A stretch of 48,403 nucleotides of DNA from a virus. Both the position numbers and the translations under genes were made by a program. The stretch spans positions 1-48,403 of the IMG/VR virus record IMGVR_UViG_3300047443_000189; one strand, given 5' to 3'. Each line of letters starts with the position of its first letter. Within the stretch, counting starts at the first letter, position 1. This document shows, piece after piece, positions 40,343 through 48,332 of the stretch. The notes under the pieces were generated by a model. The model did not search any database, was not told where the DNA came from, and worked only from the letters and a program-made list of their open reading frames with translations.

Positions 40343-40915
40343 CTACGTATCAGATTGGATTGATGATCCTGGTTGCGGCGAGACATTCGCTGACTCACCC
40401 AAGTCGTGGAGTCCTAATTTGATTAGTGATTTGTCGGAAAAAGACTGCTCAAAAATTTTTGTCACTCCACTGAAGGAGTCGGTAGCAATTACACTTAATC
40501 GAAGGCTTGATGTTCTAGTCGCTAATAGTTCGTCCAGGTTGAGGTGGGTTGAAACTATTCCTGTGTATCCAGCTTTTTTATCGTGCTTATTATATTGATC
40601 CAGGCTCGAGATATCATAAATATGTATATCTATTTCGTTCAGGTTGTATGCACGATTATTCCCGTCCTCGCTCTCGTTGTTTTCAATTAAAACAACCTTG
40701 ATCTTGATATTTTTTGCGACTCGTCGCGAAGAGCAATTTATAATCTTGAAGTCATAGCGTATTACGCCTTGAAGGATTGATTTTGCTATATATCTCGATA
40801 TTTTTAATTCCGGATTAATTCGGCTTAGGTATAGGATTATCAGAATGAAGAAAATGCAGCCACCTACCATGCCAGGCAATAACGATATTCCGATGTGGAA
40901 CGTGAAGTTAGACAT
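40343..40915 (-). CDS. Membrane-anchored protein of unknown function in AT-rich DNA
   Basis: 190 aa. One N-terminal transmembrane helix (about 10-30, GMVGGCIFFILIILYL), then a soluble domain of alternating strands (YDFKIINCSSRRVAKNIKIKVVLIENNES). AT-rich codons (AAT, AAA, ATA, TAT) contrast sharply with the GC-rich neighbours, suggesting separate acquisition. Start ATG 40915 has no clear ribosome site. No family recognised. Lone lysogenic-conversion candidate. Confidence 0.7.
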   Translation of the reverse strand: MSNFTFHIGISLLPGMVGGCIFFILIILYLSRINPELKISRYIAKSILQGVIRYDFKIINCSSRRVAKNIKIKVVLIENNESEDGNNRAYNLNEIDIHIYDISSLDQYNKHDKKAGYTGIVSTHLNLDELLATRTSSLRLSVIATDSFSGVTKIFEQSFSDKSLIKLGLHDLGESANVSPQPGSSIQSDT

Positions 40916-40921
40916 AATCGG

Positions 40922-41137
40922 TTAGCCAATATCGCGTTTCGTCAGTCGGGCCAAACCTTGTTTGATATGGCCGGCATTCTCTCTCATCGTCTCCAGGGCT
41001 CCCCGGACATTTCCGCCTACTTCCCGTGCCCCTTGCTCCTCAACCAGCAGAGTCAATTCCATAATGGCCGCCTCCATTGCCTGCTGGTTTTCGTACAGCC
41101 TGTCCAGTAGATCCGACAGTGAATAATTGCTTGGCAT
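40922..41137 (-). CDS. Hypothetical 71-aa helical protein
   Basis: Starts MPSNYSLSDLLDRLYENQQAMEAAIMEL with AAGGGA upstream; a predicted all-helical acidic protein ending in GALETMRENAGHIKQGLARL. Function unknown. A decayed relative with the same opening (MPNTDLL ... YENQ..LEAAIME) lies at 47340-47542, so the gene family was duplicated within this accessory arm. Confidence 0.75.
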   Translation of the reverse strand: MPSNYSLSDLLDRLYENQQAMEAAIMELTLLVEEQGAREVGGNVRGALETMRENAGHIKQGLARLTKRDIG

Positions 41138-41423
41138 GGTGTCGATCCCTTTCGAGAAAACCCAAGCATAGTACTGGCAGTGCCCATGTGGGGTAGTAAT
41201 TGCAGCTTGCTTGGAAATTTCTACAAAGCGAAGAAGTCGCATCGGATTAGCCAAGAGTGGAGAGATCCAATAGCCGCGATAGGGGCGACGTTCTGGCTGC
41301 CAGCATTACATACGAGGATGTGATCGCGGGTTTTCATCCCGGCCTCTTCTGCTGGTCACCGGAAGGCGACGGTAACTGGCCGAGAAATCCCCCGGCCGAC
41401 CTTTTCAATGTTCAAGTCAGGGT

Positions 41424-43109
41424 TTAACGCGCATGCACGTATGTGCCGGGAGCGGCCTCCATCGGTGGGTGATTCTGATTTCCCAGCCCCAGCAGGGTTT
41501 CGCGTTGCTTACCAGAACGCGCATGAATCCAGCCCAGCCAACCTGGCCACCAGCTGCCATCGTGCTTCTGCGTGTCGAAATACCAGGCACGCGGGTCGGA
41601 TGGCAGTTTGTCATTCTCTAGGTAGCTAGCCTTGAGATTACCTGGCGGATTGAGGATGCTCTGGATATGCCCGCTGTTGGATAGCAGGAAGCGCCGTTCG
41701 CCACCGAGCAGCAGGGTCGAGCGATATACTGCGTCCCAAGGTGTGATGTGGTCGTTGGTACCGGCGATGCTGAAGCTGTCGACCGTGACTTTCTGCAGGT
41801 CAATCGGCATGCCGCAGACCTCCAAGCCGCCAGGCTGCGTGAGCGGATTGAGTTTGACGAAATCCAATAGATCGCTATGCAGGGCGGCCGGTAGGCGAGT
41901 GCTGTCGTTATTCCAGTAGAGAATGTCGAAAGCCGGGGGGGACTTGCCGAGTAGGTAGTTATTGATCCAATAGTTCCAGATCAGGTCATTCGGGCGCATC
42001 CACGCGAAGACCTTGGCCAAGTCGCGGCCATCCAGCACGCCTTGCTGATTGGAGCGGCGCTTGGCGGCTTCCAGGGTTTGCTCATTGATAAACAACATGG
42101 CTGAGTTGTCGATCTGACTGTCCAACAGGCTGACCAGATAGGTTGCGCTAGCGACTTTGTGCAGCTGTCGTTTGGCTTGCAGGTAGCCTTGCAGGGCGGC
42201 GATGCTCAGACCGCCAGCGCAGGCGCCCATCAAATGGGCCTGTTTGCTGCCGCTGATGGCGTGGGTCACATCGAGGGCTTCTTCGATGGCCTGTACGTAA
42301 CGCGATAGGCCCCACTCGCGATGGCGAGCATCAGGGTTGCGCCAGCTGATGATGAACACTTGTAAGCCGTTCTTCAGTGCGTACTGAACGAAACTCTTCT
42401 CCACGCTAAGGTCGAAGATGTAGTACTTGTTGATCTGCGGCGGCACGATTAGCAATGGGCAGGCGTACTGTTTTTCGCTCATGGGCTGGTACTGGATCAG
42501 CTCCAGCAGTTCGTTGCGAAATACCACGGCGCCCGGGGTAATGGCGATATTCTGGCCGACCTCAAAAGCCTGTTTGCTAACCTGGCTGGGCATGCCGCCA
42601 TTGTGCCGCAGGTCGTCGAGCAGATGCCCCATCCCCTTGAGTAGGCTGGCGCCGCCGGTGTTAAACAGCTCCTTGACCGCTAGCGGGTTGAGCGGGCTGT
42701 TGGATGGCGACAGCGCATCGCCGAGTTGAGCCAATATGAAGCGTGCGCGGGCTTGGTCGTCGGCCACCAGATTGCTTTCGTCGACCCAGGCGTTCAGTTG
42801 CTTCTGCCAGGCCAGATAGGTCTGCAGGCTGCGGCGGTAGAAGGGGTTGAAGCGCCAGGATGGGTCCTGGAAGCGCGCATCCTGCATGGGGGAGGGATGT
42901 GACGTATTGCCGAGCAGCACGCGGCCCAGTTGGCCACCAAGTGCTAGAGCATGGCGGGCGCTATGGATCGGCTGTTTGATGCCCTGCAGCGCCAGAGTTC
43001 GCAGCGTGGGGAATAGACTTCGGCCACGTAAACCGAATACTGCGCTTCGTTCTGTCTTAACAATGGACGCGGATTCGGGCAAGGCGCTCGCCGCTGTTTT
43101 TTTTCGCAT
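41424..43109 (-). CDS. phaC: Class II polyhydroxyalkanoate synthase
   Basis: 561 aa, the standard length of Pseudomonas class II PHA synthases. It polymerises (R)-3-hydroxyacyl-CoA into medium-chain PHA at the granule surface. The lipase-like box GACAGG carries Cys297 (standard enzymes: Cys296), with Asp453 (GTNDHITPWDAV) and His481 (SNSGHIQSILNPPG) completing the triad. The N-terminal domain (about 1-90) is present. It follows phaG on the same strand with a 100-bp gap and no terminator, so the two are probably co-transcribed. The usual chromosomal order is phaC1-phaZ-phaC2-phaD-phaF-phaI with phaG elsewhere; a phaG-phaC pair inside a prophage is unlike that. Confidence 0.95.
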   Translation of the reverse strand: MRKKTAASALPESASIVKTERSAVFGLRGRSLFPTLRTLALQGIKQPIHSARHALALGGQLGRVLLGNTSHPSPMQDARFQDPSWRFNPFYRRSLQTYLAWQKQLNAWVDESNLVADDQARARFILAQLGDALSPSNSPLNPLAVKELFNTGGASLLKGMGHLLDDLRHNGGMPSQVSKQAFEVGQNIAITPGAVVFRNELLELIQYQPMSEKQYACPLLIVPPQINKYYIFDLSVEKSFVQYALKNGLQVFIISWRNPDARHREWGLSRYVQAIEEALDVTHAISGSKQAHLMGACAGGLSIAALQGYLQAKRQLHKVASATYLVSLLDSQIDNSAMLFINEQTLEAAKRRSNQQGVLDGRDLAKVFAWMRPNDLIWNYWINNYLLGKSPPAFDILYWNNDSTRLPAALHSDLLDFVKLNPLTQPGGLEVCGMPIDLQKVTVDSFSIAGTNDHITPWDAVYRSTLLLGGERRFLLSNSGHIQSILNPPGNLKASYLENDKLPSDPRAWYFDTQKHDGSWWPGWLGWIHARSGKQRETLLGLGNQNHPPMEAAPGTYVHAR

Positions 43110-43209
43110 GGGCCAAACTCCATCTACGTATTGTCATAGAGCCAAATAGAAAGGACTTGTACCAAAGCGCGCCAAACGGCTGCGCGAAGAATCAACCCAG
43201 AGCTATGCC

Positions 43210-44145
43210 CTAGCGGCGCAAGTGGCTATGCGCCGCACTGTGACTAAAGATACGGTCACTGACTGCGTAGCGGTGCCGGCTGCGCAACGGTGGCGGGCTC
43301 TCCAGTTTGACAAGGCTGGAAACCGGCTGCAGAAAACCCAGCAAAGCCTGCTGGGTATCATGCCAGGCCGTCGGGTGCTCCATATCGAGGAAGTGCCCGG
43401 CGTTCTTGATGGTCTGGAACTGAGCGTGACCGGAATGAGCGGCGAAAAGACGGGCGTCCGCCACCGAGGTGTATTCATCCCATTCGCCGTTGATAAACAG
43501 CATCGGAACTTCGATGGCATCGGCGCAGGAAACGTAGCAGTGAGTGTCCTGAGTCAGCACCTCATTGACGTGAAAATGCATCTGCCGGTATTCGTGTTCG
43601 TCCAGGCTGCTGACATGGCGCTCATTGAAACGCTTGAACAGCGACGGAAGATGTTTGCCGATCGTGCTGTTGATCAAACGCCCGACATTGCGCCGATCGC
43701 AGGCCTGAAGAAAATGCCGGCCGCTCTCCAGATAATCGCGCATCGGTGTGTTGATCCGTGCGGCGAATGAACTGATCACTGCCTTTTCAATTCGTTGCGG
43801 ATGCTGCGCCAGCGCCAGCAAGGTCGCCGCCCCGCCCCAGGAAAAGGACATCACATGCTGCGCGCGAAAGTGCTCGATCAACTCCAACAGTATTTCAGCC
43901 TCGTCTTCCTTGCGGATCGGCTGGTCATGCTGGTTGTGTTGTTTCGATTGCCCGGCGTAGGGCTGATCGTAGAGGACCACATTGAAACGTGGCCGCAGGT
44001 AACGCACCGTTTGAGCAAAAGATGCGGTCGTTGCCAGCGAGCCGTTGACCAGAATAATGGTCTTTTCGGCAGCGGAATTGAGATAGTGCTCGGTATAAAC
44101 CTTGTACTTCTTACCGATCTCGACGATGGCAGTCTTCAGCATCAT
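43210..44145 (-). CDS. phaG: 3-hydroxyacyl-ACP thioesterase/transacylase (PhaG/RhlA family)
   Basis: 311 aa alpha/beta hydrolase. Closely matches PhaG: LVNGSLATTASFAQTVRYLRP, nucleophile Ser102 in SFSWGG, Asp223 in NGEWDEYT and His251 in NAGHFLDME. PhaG supplies 3-hydroxyacyl units from fatty acid synthesis for PHA; RhlA uses similar substrates for rhamnolipid precursors. The VMSFSWGGAATLL and FNERHVSSLDEHEY segments favour PhaG. A GGGAAGAG lies before the ATG. The C-terminal ~30 residues (PPPLRSRHRYAVSDRIF) differ from the usual PhaG tail. The gene partner, phaC, is immediately downstream. Confidence 0.88.
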   Translation of the reverse strand: MMLKTAIVEIGKKYKVYTEHYLNSAAEKTIILVNGSLATTASFAQTVRYLRPRFNVVLYDQPYAGQSKQHNQHDQPIRKEDEAEILLELIEHFRAQHVMSFSWGGAATLLALAQHPQRIEKAVISSFAARINTPMRDYLESGRHFLQACDRRNVGRLINSTIGKHLPSLFKRFNERHVSSLDEHEYRQMHFHVNEVLTQDTHCYVSCADAIEVPMLFINGEWDEYTSVADARLFAAHSGHAQFQTIKNAGHFLDMEHPTAWHDTQQALLGFLQPVSSLVKLESPPPLRSRHRYAVSDRIFSHSAAHSHLRR

Positions 44146-44403
44146 GTCATTCTCTTCCCTGAATAAATTGGACTACGCGCAGGTGAGCGACTGCCCGTAG
44201 GCCATATCGCAGAAAGCAGACCAATTAGTCACTGACTGACCAGAGGTTCAGAGTTAAGCAGGTGATCTTCCACATGCAAGCGCGCAAACAAACTAATCCG
44301 ACGAGCTGTCAGCTATGCCCGTGAAGATGGACTGCCCGACGGCTCGGTGATCGAGTGGTGTGGGCTGAGCCCAGCAGATTTGGGAATGGGGGAAAAATGG
44401 TGA

Positions 44404-44424
44404 ATGGGGCAAAAATGGGGCAAA
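44404..44424. repeat. Tandem ATGGGGCAAA sites: possible relic of another integration site
   Basis: ATGGGGCAAA at 44404-44413 and 44415-44424, again exactly 11 bp apart, with a related ATGGGGG at 44386. This resembles the arm-type repeats found beside integrase 3' ends in Pseudomonas islands. A ~45-codon open fragment ending TGA 44403 just before it could be the end of a lost integrase or another gene; it is not recognised. Otherwise 44146-44649 shows no gene. Confidence 0.4.
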
Positions 44425-44649
44425 CCGTACGCCAAACCATGCCACTCAATGTCCATTATGCATTTGTGCAAGCAGACGAGAATGCGCGTTACGGCCAACA
44501 AACAAGGGCCTCTCCCGCCAAAACCGCCACATACCCAAGCGCAATCGGCGTATGGTCAGCTGGTGAAGCCGTCACCGGGTACTTTCGACCCAAAGCAGGC
44601 ATTCGCCGGAGGGTTTACAGGCTCTGCGGTACTTACTATCGAAACTCGA

Positions 44650-45777
44650 TTATTGGCAAACAGGTAAAGTCACACGGAAAATCGTGCCGTGCTCCAGCGT
44701 CGACTCGACCTCTATCTTTCCACCATGCCCCTCTACAATTTGAGCTGCTATGAATAATCCAAGCCCCAGACCGGAAGATGCTCCTTGTTCACCCTCGGAG
44801 TACTTGGAATAGCGTCCTTCCGGATCGAAGAGAGTGGGCAATGCACTGGGAGGAATTGGCTCTCCATGATTTTGCACACAAAAGTAGGCGGTGGTGCCAT
44901 CCCCGTTCAATGTGACATTAATTGGACGCTGTAAGTTGCCGTGTCGCACGGCGTTGCCAATGAGATTCGAAAAAACCTGTGCCATGCGTGATGGGTCGTA
45001 CTGGCCTGTTACCGGTTCCGTGTCGGTGAAAATGATATTTGCTTTGGGGTGGGCAACTGTCAGTTCATCCACTACAGATTTGCAAACAGAAGTGAGGTTA
45101 GCGTTTTCAGGTTGTACCGGGATGCCCGTGCCAAGGTTGCAGCGCGCCAGGTCGAGCAAGTCTTGCACCATCTGGTTAGCGCTTTGAACACTTGTAGAAA
45201 TCTGCGCAATTATTTTTTTTCCACGGCTGCCCAGTTCTTCAGTCTGCCTCAACAGATCGGCGCCCAGCATTACTGCGCCCAATGGTGTGCGAAGGTCGTG
45301 GCCCAACACCCCCAAGACTTTTTTTCGGGTTGTATCCACTGCTCGCCCATAAGCAGCAATAGACTCGGCAAGCGCTTGATCTATCGCCTCGTTGAATCGG
45401 ATCATGTCCTCAATCTGATGGTCTCGCTTTGGATATCCTTGGGCCAGCCACAGTCTGAGTACGCTCGACCTGAGGGCGCGATATTCGGAGACTGTCTGTT
45501 CAAGAGTGAAACCAGCAATCAGGCGCGTCAGTGCGTGACTTTCAGCCGCCGATTTTTTCTCGGTTAAAGGCCCGAGCCCCTGGGACTTGTCGATCTGTTG
45601 CTGCAGGGTTTGAGAGGTACGCATATCGAGCGCAACAGCCCTCAAAATATGCTCGGCATCGTTTCTCAGGCCTTGTGAATCCATCGCCGGCATCGAGATA
45701 TCAATAGACCTGGCAAATTCTTCCCACGCTTGCAGAATAAGCTCAAGGTTTTTGAGGATGAAATCTGGAAGTCTCAT
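44650..45777 (-). CDS. Sensor histidine kinase without membrane segments
   Basis: 375 aa. An all-helical N-terminal sensory region (about 1-145, RsbR-like: ILQAWEEFARSI ... LTRLIAGFTLEQTVSEYRALR ... RFNEAIDQALAESI) has no transmembrane helix. His160 lies in LGHDLRTPL (H box), followed by an N box (NLIGNAVRHG) and G boxes (GLGLGLFIAAQIVEGHGG). It should autophosphorylate and signal to a response regulator; the stand-alone receiver at 39688 is the only candidate in the window. Predicted cytoplasmic. Confidence 0.9.
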   Translation of the reverse strand: MRLPDFILKNLELILQAWEEFARSIDISMPAMDSQGLRNDAEHILRAVALDMRTSQTLQQQIDKSQGLGPLTEKKSAAESHALTRLIAGFTLEQTVSEYRALRSSVLRLWLAQGYPKRDHQIEDMIRFNEAIDQALAESIAAYGRAVDTTRKKVLGVLGHDLRTPLGAVMLGADLLRQTEELGSRGKKIIAQISTSVQSANQMVQDLLDLARCNLGTGIPVQPENANLTSVCKSVVDELTVAHPKANIIFTDTEPVTGQYDPSRMAQVFSNLIGNAVRHGNLQRPINVTLNGDGTTAYFCVQNHGEPIPPSALPTLFDPEGRYSKYSEGEQGASSGLGLGLFIAAQIVEGHGGKIEVESTLEHGTIFRVTLPVCQ

Positions 45778-46043
45778 GTTGACCCTAATTAGCCTCCGTT
45801 GTGCTATGAGGCTAGTAATCAGACGAATTTTGCCCGCTGCAATCAGCCTAGCGGAACGACGGGAACGGCGTTTCTGCGCGCAATGCCGCTCGTCAGTTTG
45901 AAACGGATCATCCGCGCCGCGCCAGACTGGGAAGCTTTCCCGGATATTAACAATGCAGCCAACGGTGAGTGCAGAGCGACAGGGGCTTGTGATGCAGAGA
46001 GTGATTGGTCGTTGAGCGGGTAGGCGAAGGACCGCTTTTGGCT

Positions 46044-46221
46044 GATTCTGTTGAAAAAGTCGGCCATGGTTTGCGCATCAGAAAAGTACGCGTCCGAGAT
46101 TGAAATCTTTACTTTTGGCAGAGGCTTCCGGACTCGGATCTCACGTAGCGGAGTGCAAAAAAGGCGTTTTAGCCAGTCAATGATCAGGCAGTTTGGGCAG
46201 ACCGACTTTTTCAACAGAATC
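46044..46221. mobile_element. MITE-like element with 20-bp inverted ends
   Basis: 46044-46063 and 46202-46221 are perfect 20-bp inverted copies (ends GATTCTG...). The 178-bp interior has no gene. The arms lie near similar short sequences outside (TTTTGGCTGATTC and AATCGGCCGATTT), so the original element may have been longer. It looks like a non-autonomous, transposase-mobilised repeat of a type I have seen scattered in Pseudomonas genomes. The surrounding 45778-46374 gap holds nothing else recognised. Confidence 0.7.
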
Positions 46222-46374
46222 GGCCGATTTCTGCCCGTCGCGACCCGTATTCGACCCGTAGTGGACATCGACGAAAGGCACTTGCTGGTACCAATTTTGC
46301 CTCATGCAAGGCCTCAGACTACCTATTATTATTTCAGGGGAAATCAATCCACTGTGACTCTGAGGACGTAAGTC

Positions 46375-46614
46375 ATGATCTCGATGCGTGAGCTACGCCA
46401 TATTATCGAATGCGGCTTTTTTCCGTTCTCCTGCACCTGCACGACAAATCCGGATGGATCGTTGATGATCAAAGTGTTTGATCAATCGTCCGGACAGGTT
46501 GAATTGTTGGTCACTGCCGTCACGACAGAGAAGCTGACGTCCAGCCGAGCGATAGCGGAACTCATAGGTGAGTTACGTAGTGAGATGGCCGTCAGATGCA
46601 CGAATTTTGCCTAG
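46375..46614 (+). CDS. DUF1652 family protein
   Basis: 79 aa. Strong resemblance to the Pseudomonas-specific DUF1652 family: ISMRELRHIIECGFFPFSCTCTTNPDGSLMIKVFDQSSGQVELLVTAV and SSRAIAELIGELRSEM. GAGGA upstream. Function unknown. Pseudomonas genomes usually carry several copies; this one lies within the prophage arm. Confidence 0.9.
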   Translation: MISMRELRHIIECGFFPFSCTCTTNPDGSLMIKVFDQSSGQVELLVTAVTTEKLTSSRAIAELIGELRSEMAVRCTNFA

Positions 46615-46645
46615 GGACGCTTAGGCACAACTCCTGAGAGCCAAG

Positions 46646-46858
46646 ATGACTATTGAAAAATTCGAAGAAGACTTGGCTCTGGCTCGTGCGGAACTGGCGG
46701 CTGCGACTGCAGAAGTTATGGCTTTCGTTAGAGCGGGGAGGGCCTTCGGGGAGAAGTGGGAGGCCGCCATTGAGCGAGAGCGCGAGGCACATAAGAGAAT
46801 GCAGCGGGTACTCAATAGCCCGGTGGCCTCATTCGTGGGTGGGAAGCAGGAGCCATAA
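46646..46858 (+). CDS. Hypothetical 70-aa coiled-coil protein
   Basis: Helical protein with Glu/Ala/Arg-rich heptads (KFEEDLALARAELAAATAEVMAF) and AFGEKWEAAIEREREAHKRM. Weak ribosome site. Lies 31 nt after the DUF1652 gene on the same strand. No family recognised. Confidence 0.6.
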   Translation: MTIEKFEEDLALARAELAAATAEVMAFVRAGRAFGEKWEAAIEREREAHKRMQRVLNSPVASFVGGKQEP

Positions 46859-46881
46859 TGGTTTGGCCATTCGCAGCCCAG

Positions 46882-47184
46882 TCAGATCGTCCCTGAGCGG
46901 TTGGTGGGGTGCTTCACTCCGGAGAACGTCTCTGGTTCGTTTGAAAGTGCTGGGAATTGCTCATTGATTAACGAGAGATGATCCAGCGCCTCACGAAACT
47001 TGGCATCTGCCCTCCCTCGAAGTTGCAAATATTGAAAGAACATCTCGCTATCAAGATCAGATCTATCCAGCAAGTCGATTGCTGATCGATTGAGGGCGTT
47101 CGCCTCTTCGAAAAGTTTTTCATTCTGCTCCATCGCCAAGCGGCGACAAGCAGTGAGATGGGCATTGGTGCGCTGAGAGTACAT
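46882..47184 (-). CDS. Hypothetical 100-aa protein
   Basis: Starts at ATG 47184 with AGGAGG 5 nt upstream. An all-helical soluble protein (TACRRLAMEQNEKLFEEANALNRSAIDLLDRSD), with an extended tail. No family recognised. Faces the 70-aa gene, ending 23 bp from its end. Confidence 0.72.
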   Translation of the reverse strand: MYSQRTNAHLTACRRLAMEQNEKLFEEANALNRSAIDLLDRSDLDSEMFFQYLQLRGRADAKFREALDHLSLINEQFPALSNEPETFSGVKHPTNRSGTI

Positions 47185-47339
47185 GGCCACCTCCTAATTC
47201 AATTATTCCCCTCGAACCGCCACCGCCGAGTCCAAGCGAGGTGACGCAACCGTAAGATTTTTGATCTCGCGATAGAGGTATGACCGCCCGTGTAGTAATG
47301 AATATCAAAGGGGATCGGTTCAAAAAATCGATTGTTTTA

Positions 47340-47542
47340 GAAGGAGTGGTGCCACAAAAAATTCATTTTTCTGAGGTATTGGCTGACGCTCTGACGCAGG
47401 ACTGACAATGGGTTGCATCGACCGGTTGAATCCACAGTCGGCCGAGCCGCGGACCTCGACCCAATTGGAAGGCTCCATGATGGCTGCTTCTAGGGCGAGC
47501 TGGTTTTCATAGCAGGGAGGGGAGCAGGTCTGTATTTGGCAT
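47340..47542 (-). pseudogene. Decayed paralogue of the 71-aa helical gene
   Basis: A GGAGG ribosome site and ATG 47542 open a frame MPNTDLLPSLL that stops at once; a shifted frame then reads YENQLALEAAIMEPSNWVEVRGSADCG, matching MPSNYSLSDLL ... YENQQAMEAAIMEL of the intact gene at 40922. A single indel near codon 11 disrupts it, and its end has drifted. The rest of 47185-47643 has no gene. Confidence 0.65.
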
Positions 47543-47643
47543 CGCGATTCCTCCGTGAAAAGGAAAGCGTAGTAGCTTGAAAACTTCATGGATCGGGTGG
47601 ATTCATGGAGGTTGACTCCATGATAAGCAGGGATTAGCAACCA

Positions 47644-48003
47644 ATGGCACTACAATTTTTTACTACTGCTCCGAAGGGGCTGCTAGCAGAGTTCAATGCG
47701 CGCATAGATCAGGATGAGCCTAAAGGGAAAATTACAACCTGGATCAGGGATAAAGACGGTGATTACACTCATGCTGCCAAGGAGTGGTCAGGAAAGGCCA
47801 GGTTTCGGCCAAGGGTGATTGACGAGGCTCTCGTATTTAACATCATTGGCACTAAGACAGCTGGAATGTCTATCACTGTCTATGGGTACTACCATGGACA
47901 TCTAACGGAAACGTTCCTCAACCATTTCGATACGATGTTTAAGTCGGCTGCTTCAAGTGCCAAGAACACTGCCGAGGATGACCTAGGTGGAAGCGCAGCA
48001 TGA
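47644..48003 (+). CDS. Hypothetical 119-aa protein next to attR
   Basis: Starts MALQFFTTAPKGLLAEFNARIDQDEPKGKITTW and contains VFNIIGTKTAGMSITVYGYYHGHLTETFLNHF, a compact alpha/beta pattern I have seen near the right ends of Pseudomonas prophages without known function. AGGGA lies upstream of the ATG. Could be a toxin, immunity or defence factor by position only. Confidence 0.7.
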   Translation: MALQFFTTAPKGLLAEFNARIDQDEPKGKITTWIRDKDGDYTHAAKEWSGKARFRPRVIDEALVFNIIGTKTAGMSITVYGYYHGHLTETFLNHFDTMFKSAASSAKNTAEDDLGGSAA

Positions 48004-48055
48004 TGGTGGTCGGTAGTTTTTAAAGGTGCTTTGCACTGGTTGGTGGTGGGAACCT

Positions 48056-48073
48056 TAGGGCAAAATTAGGGCA
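48056..48073. promoter_or_regulatory. Candidate integrase arm-type sites, right arm
   Basis: TAGGGCA at 48056-48062 and 48067-48073, 11 bp apart and in the same orientation as the pair near attL. Confidence 0.6.
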
Positions 48074-48166
48074 GATTCTGGGCCGCAATAGACCGCAGTA
48101 CGCCTGACACCAGGGACGAGGCCGCTGTATTTTCTGGCCTAGAGCGGTATGCACAGACACCTGAAG

Positions 48167-48193
48167 GGGTTCGAATCCCTATCTCTCCGCCAT
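48167..48193. repeat. attR core (27-bp direct repeat with attL)
   Basis: Exact copy of 761-787, the 3' end of tRNA-Ser without the rest of the gene. The match ends at both sides where phage and host sequences diverge. It closes the 47.4-kb prophage. Confidence 0.93.
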
Positions 48194-48202
48194 ACATAGA
48201 AA

Positions 48203-48234
48203 AGCCCCGTAGATGAGAATCTACGGGGCTTTTT
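48203..48234 (+). terminator. Original host terminator of tRNA-Ser, displaced beyond attR
   Basis: 12-bp stem (48203-48214/48219-48230) followed by TTTTT. It shares 15 bases with the phage terminator at 803-838. Confidence 0.85.
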
Positions 48235-48289
48235 CGTTTGCGCAGCTTTTTCCATCGGGTCACTTTCGCATCCGTCTGAAGGGATCAAC

Positions 48290-48327
48290 CACATAGGTAA
48301 CAAAACAGTTCAGGCACATAGGTAACA
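48290..48327. repeat. Direct 13-bp repeats at an insertion-sequence-like end
   Basis: CACATAGGTAACA occurs at 48290-48302 and 48315-48327, 25 bp apart. Multiple copies of such a motif beside a transposase-like gene end resemble the terminal binding sites of some IS elements. Confidence 0.45.
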
Positions 48328-48332
48328 CCTGA

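Noticed and set aside
45843-46268. Minus-strand 141-codon frame
   Set aside because: It spans the MITE-like inverted repeats and shows no protein-like features.
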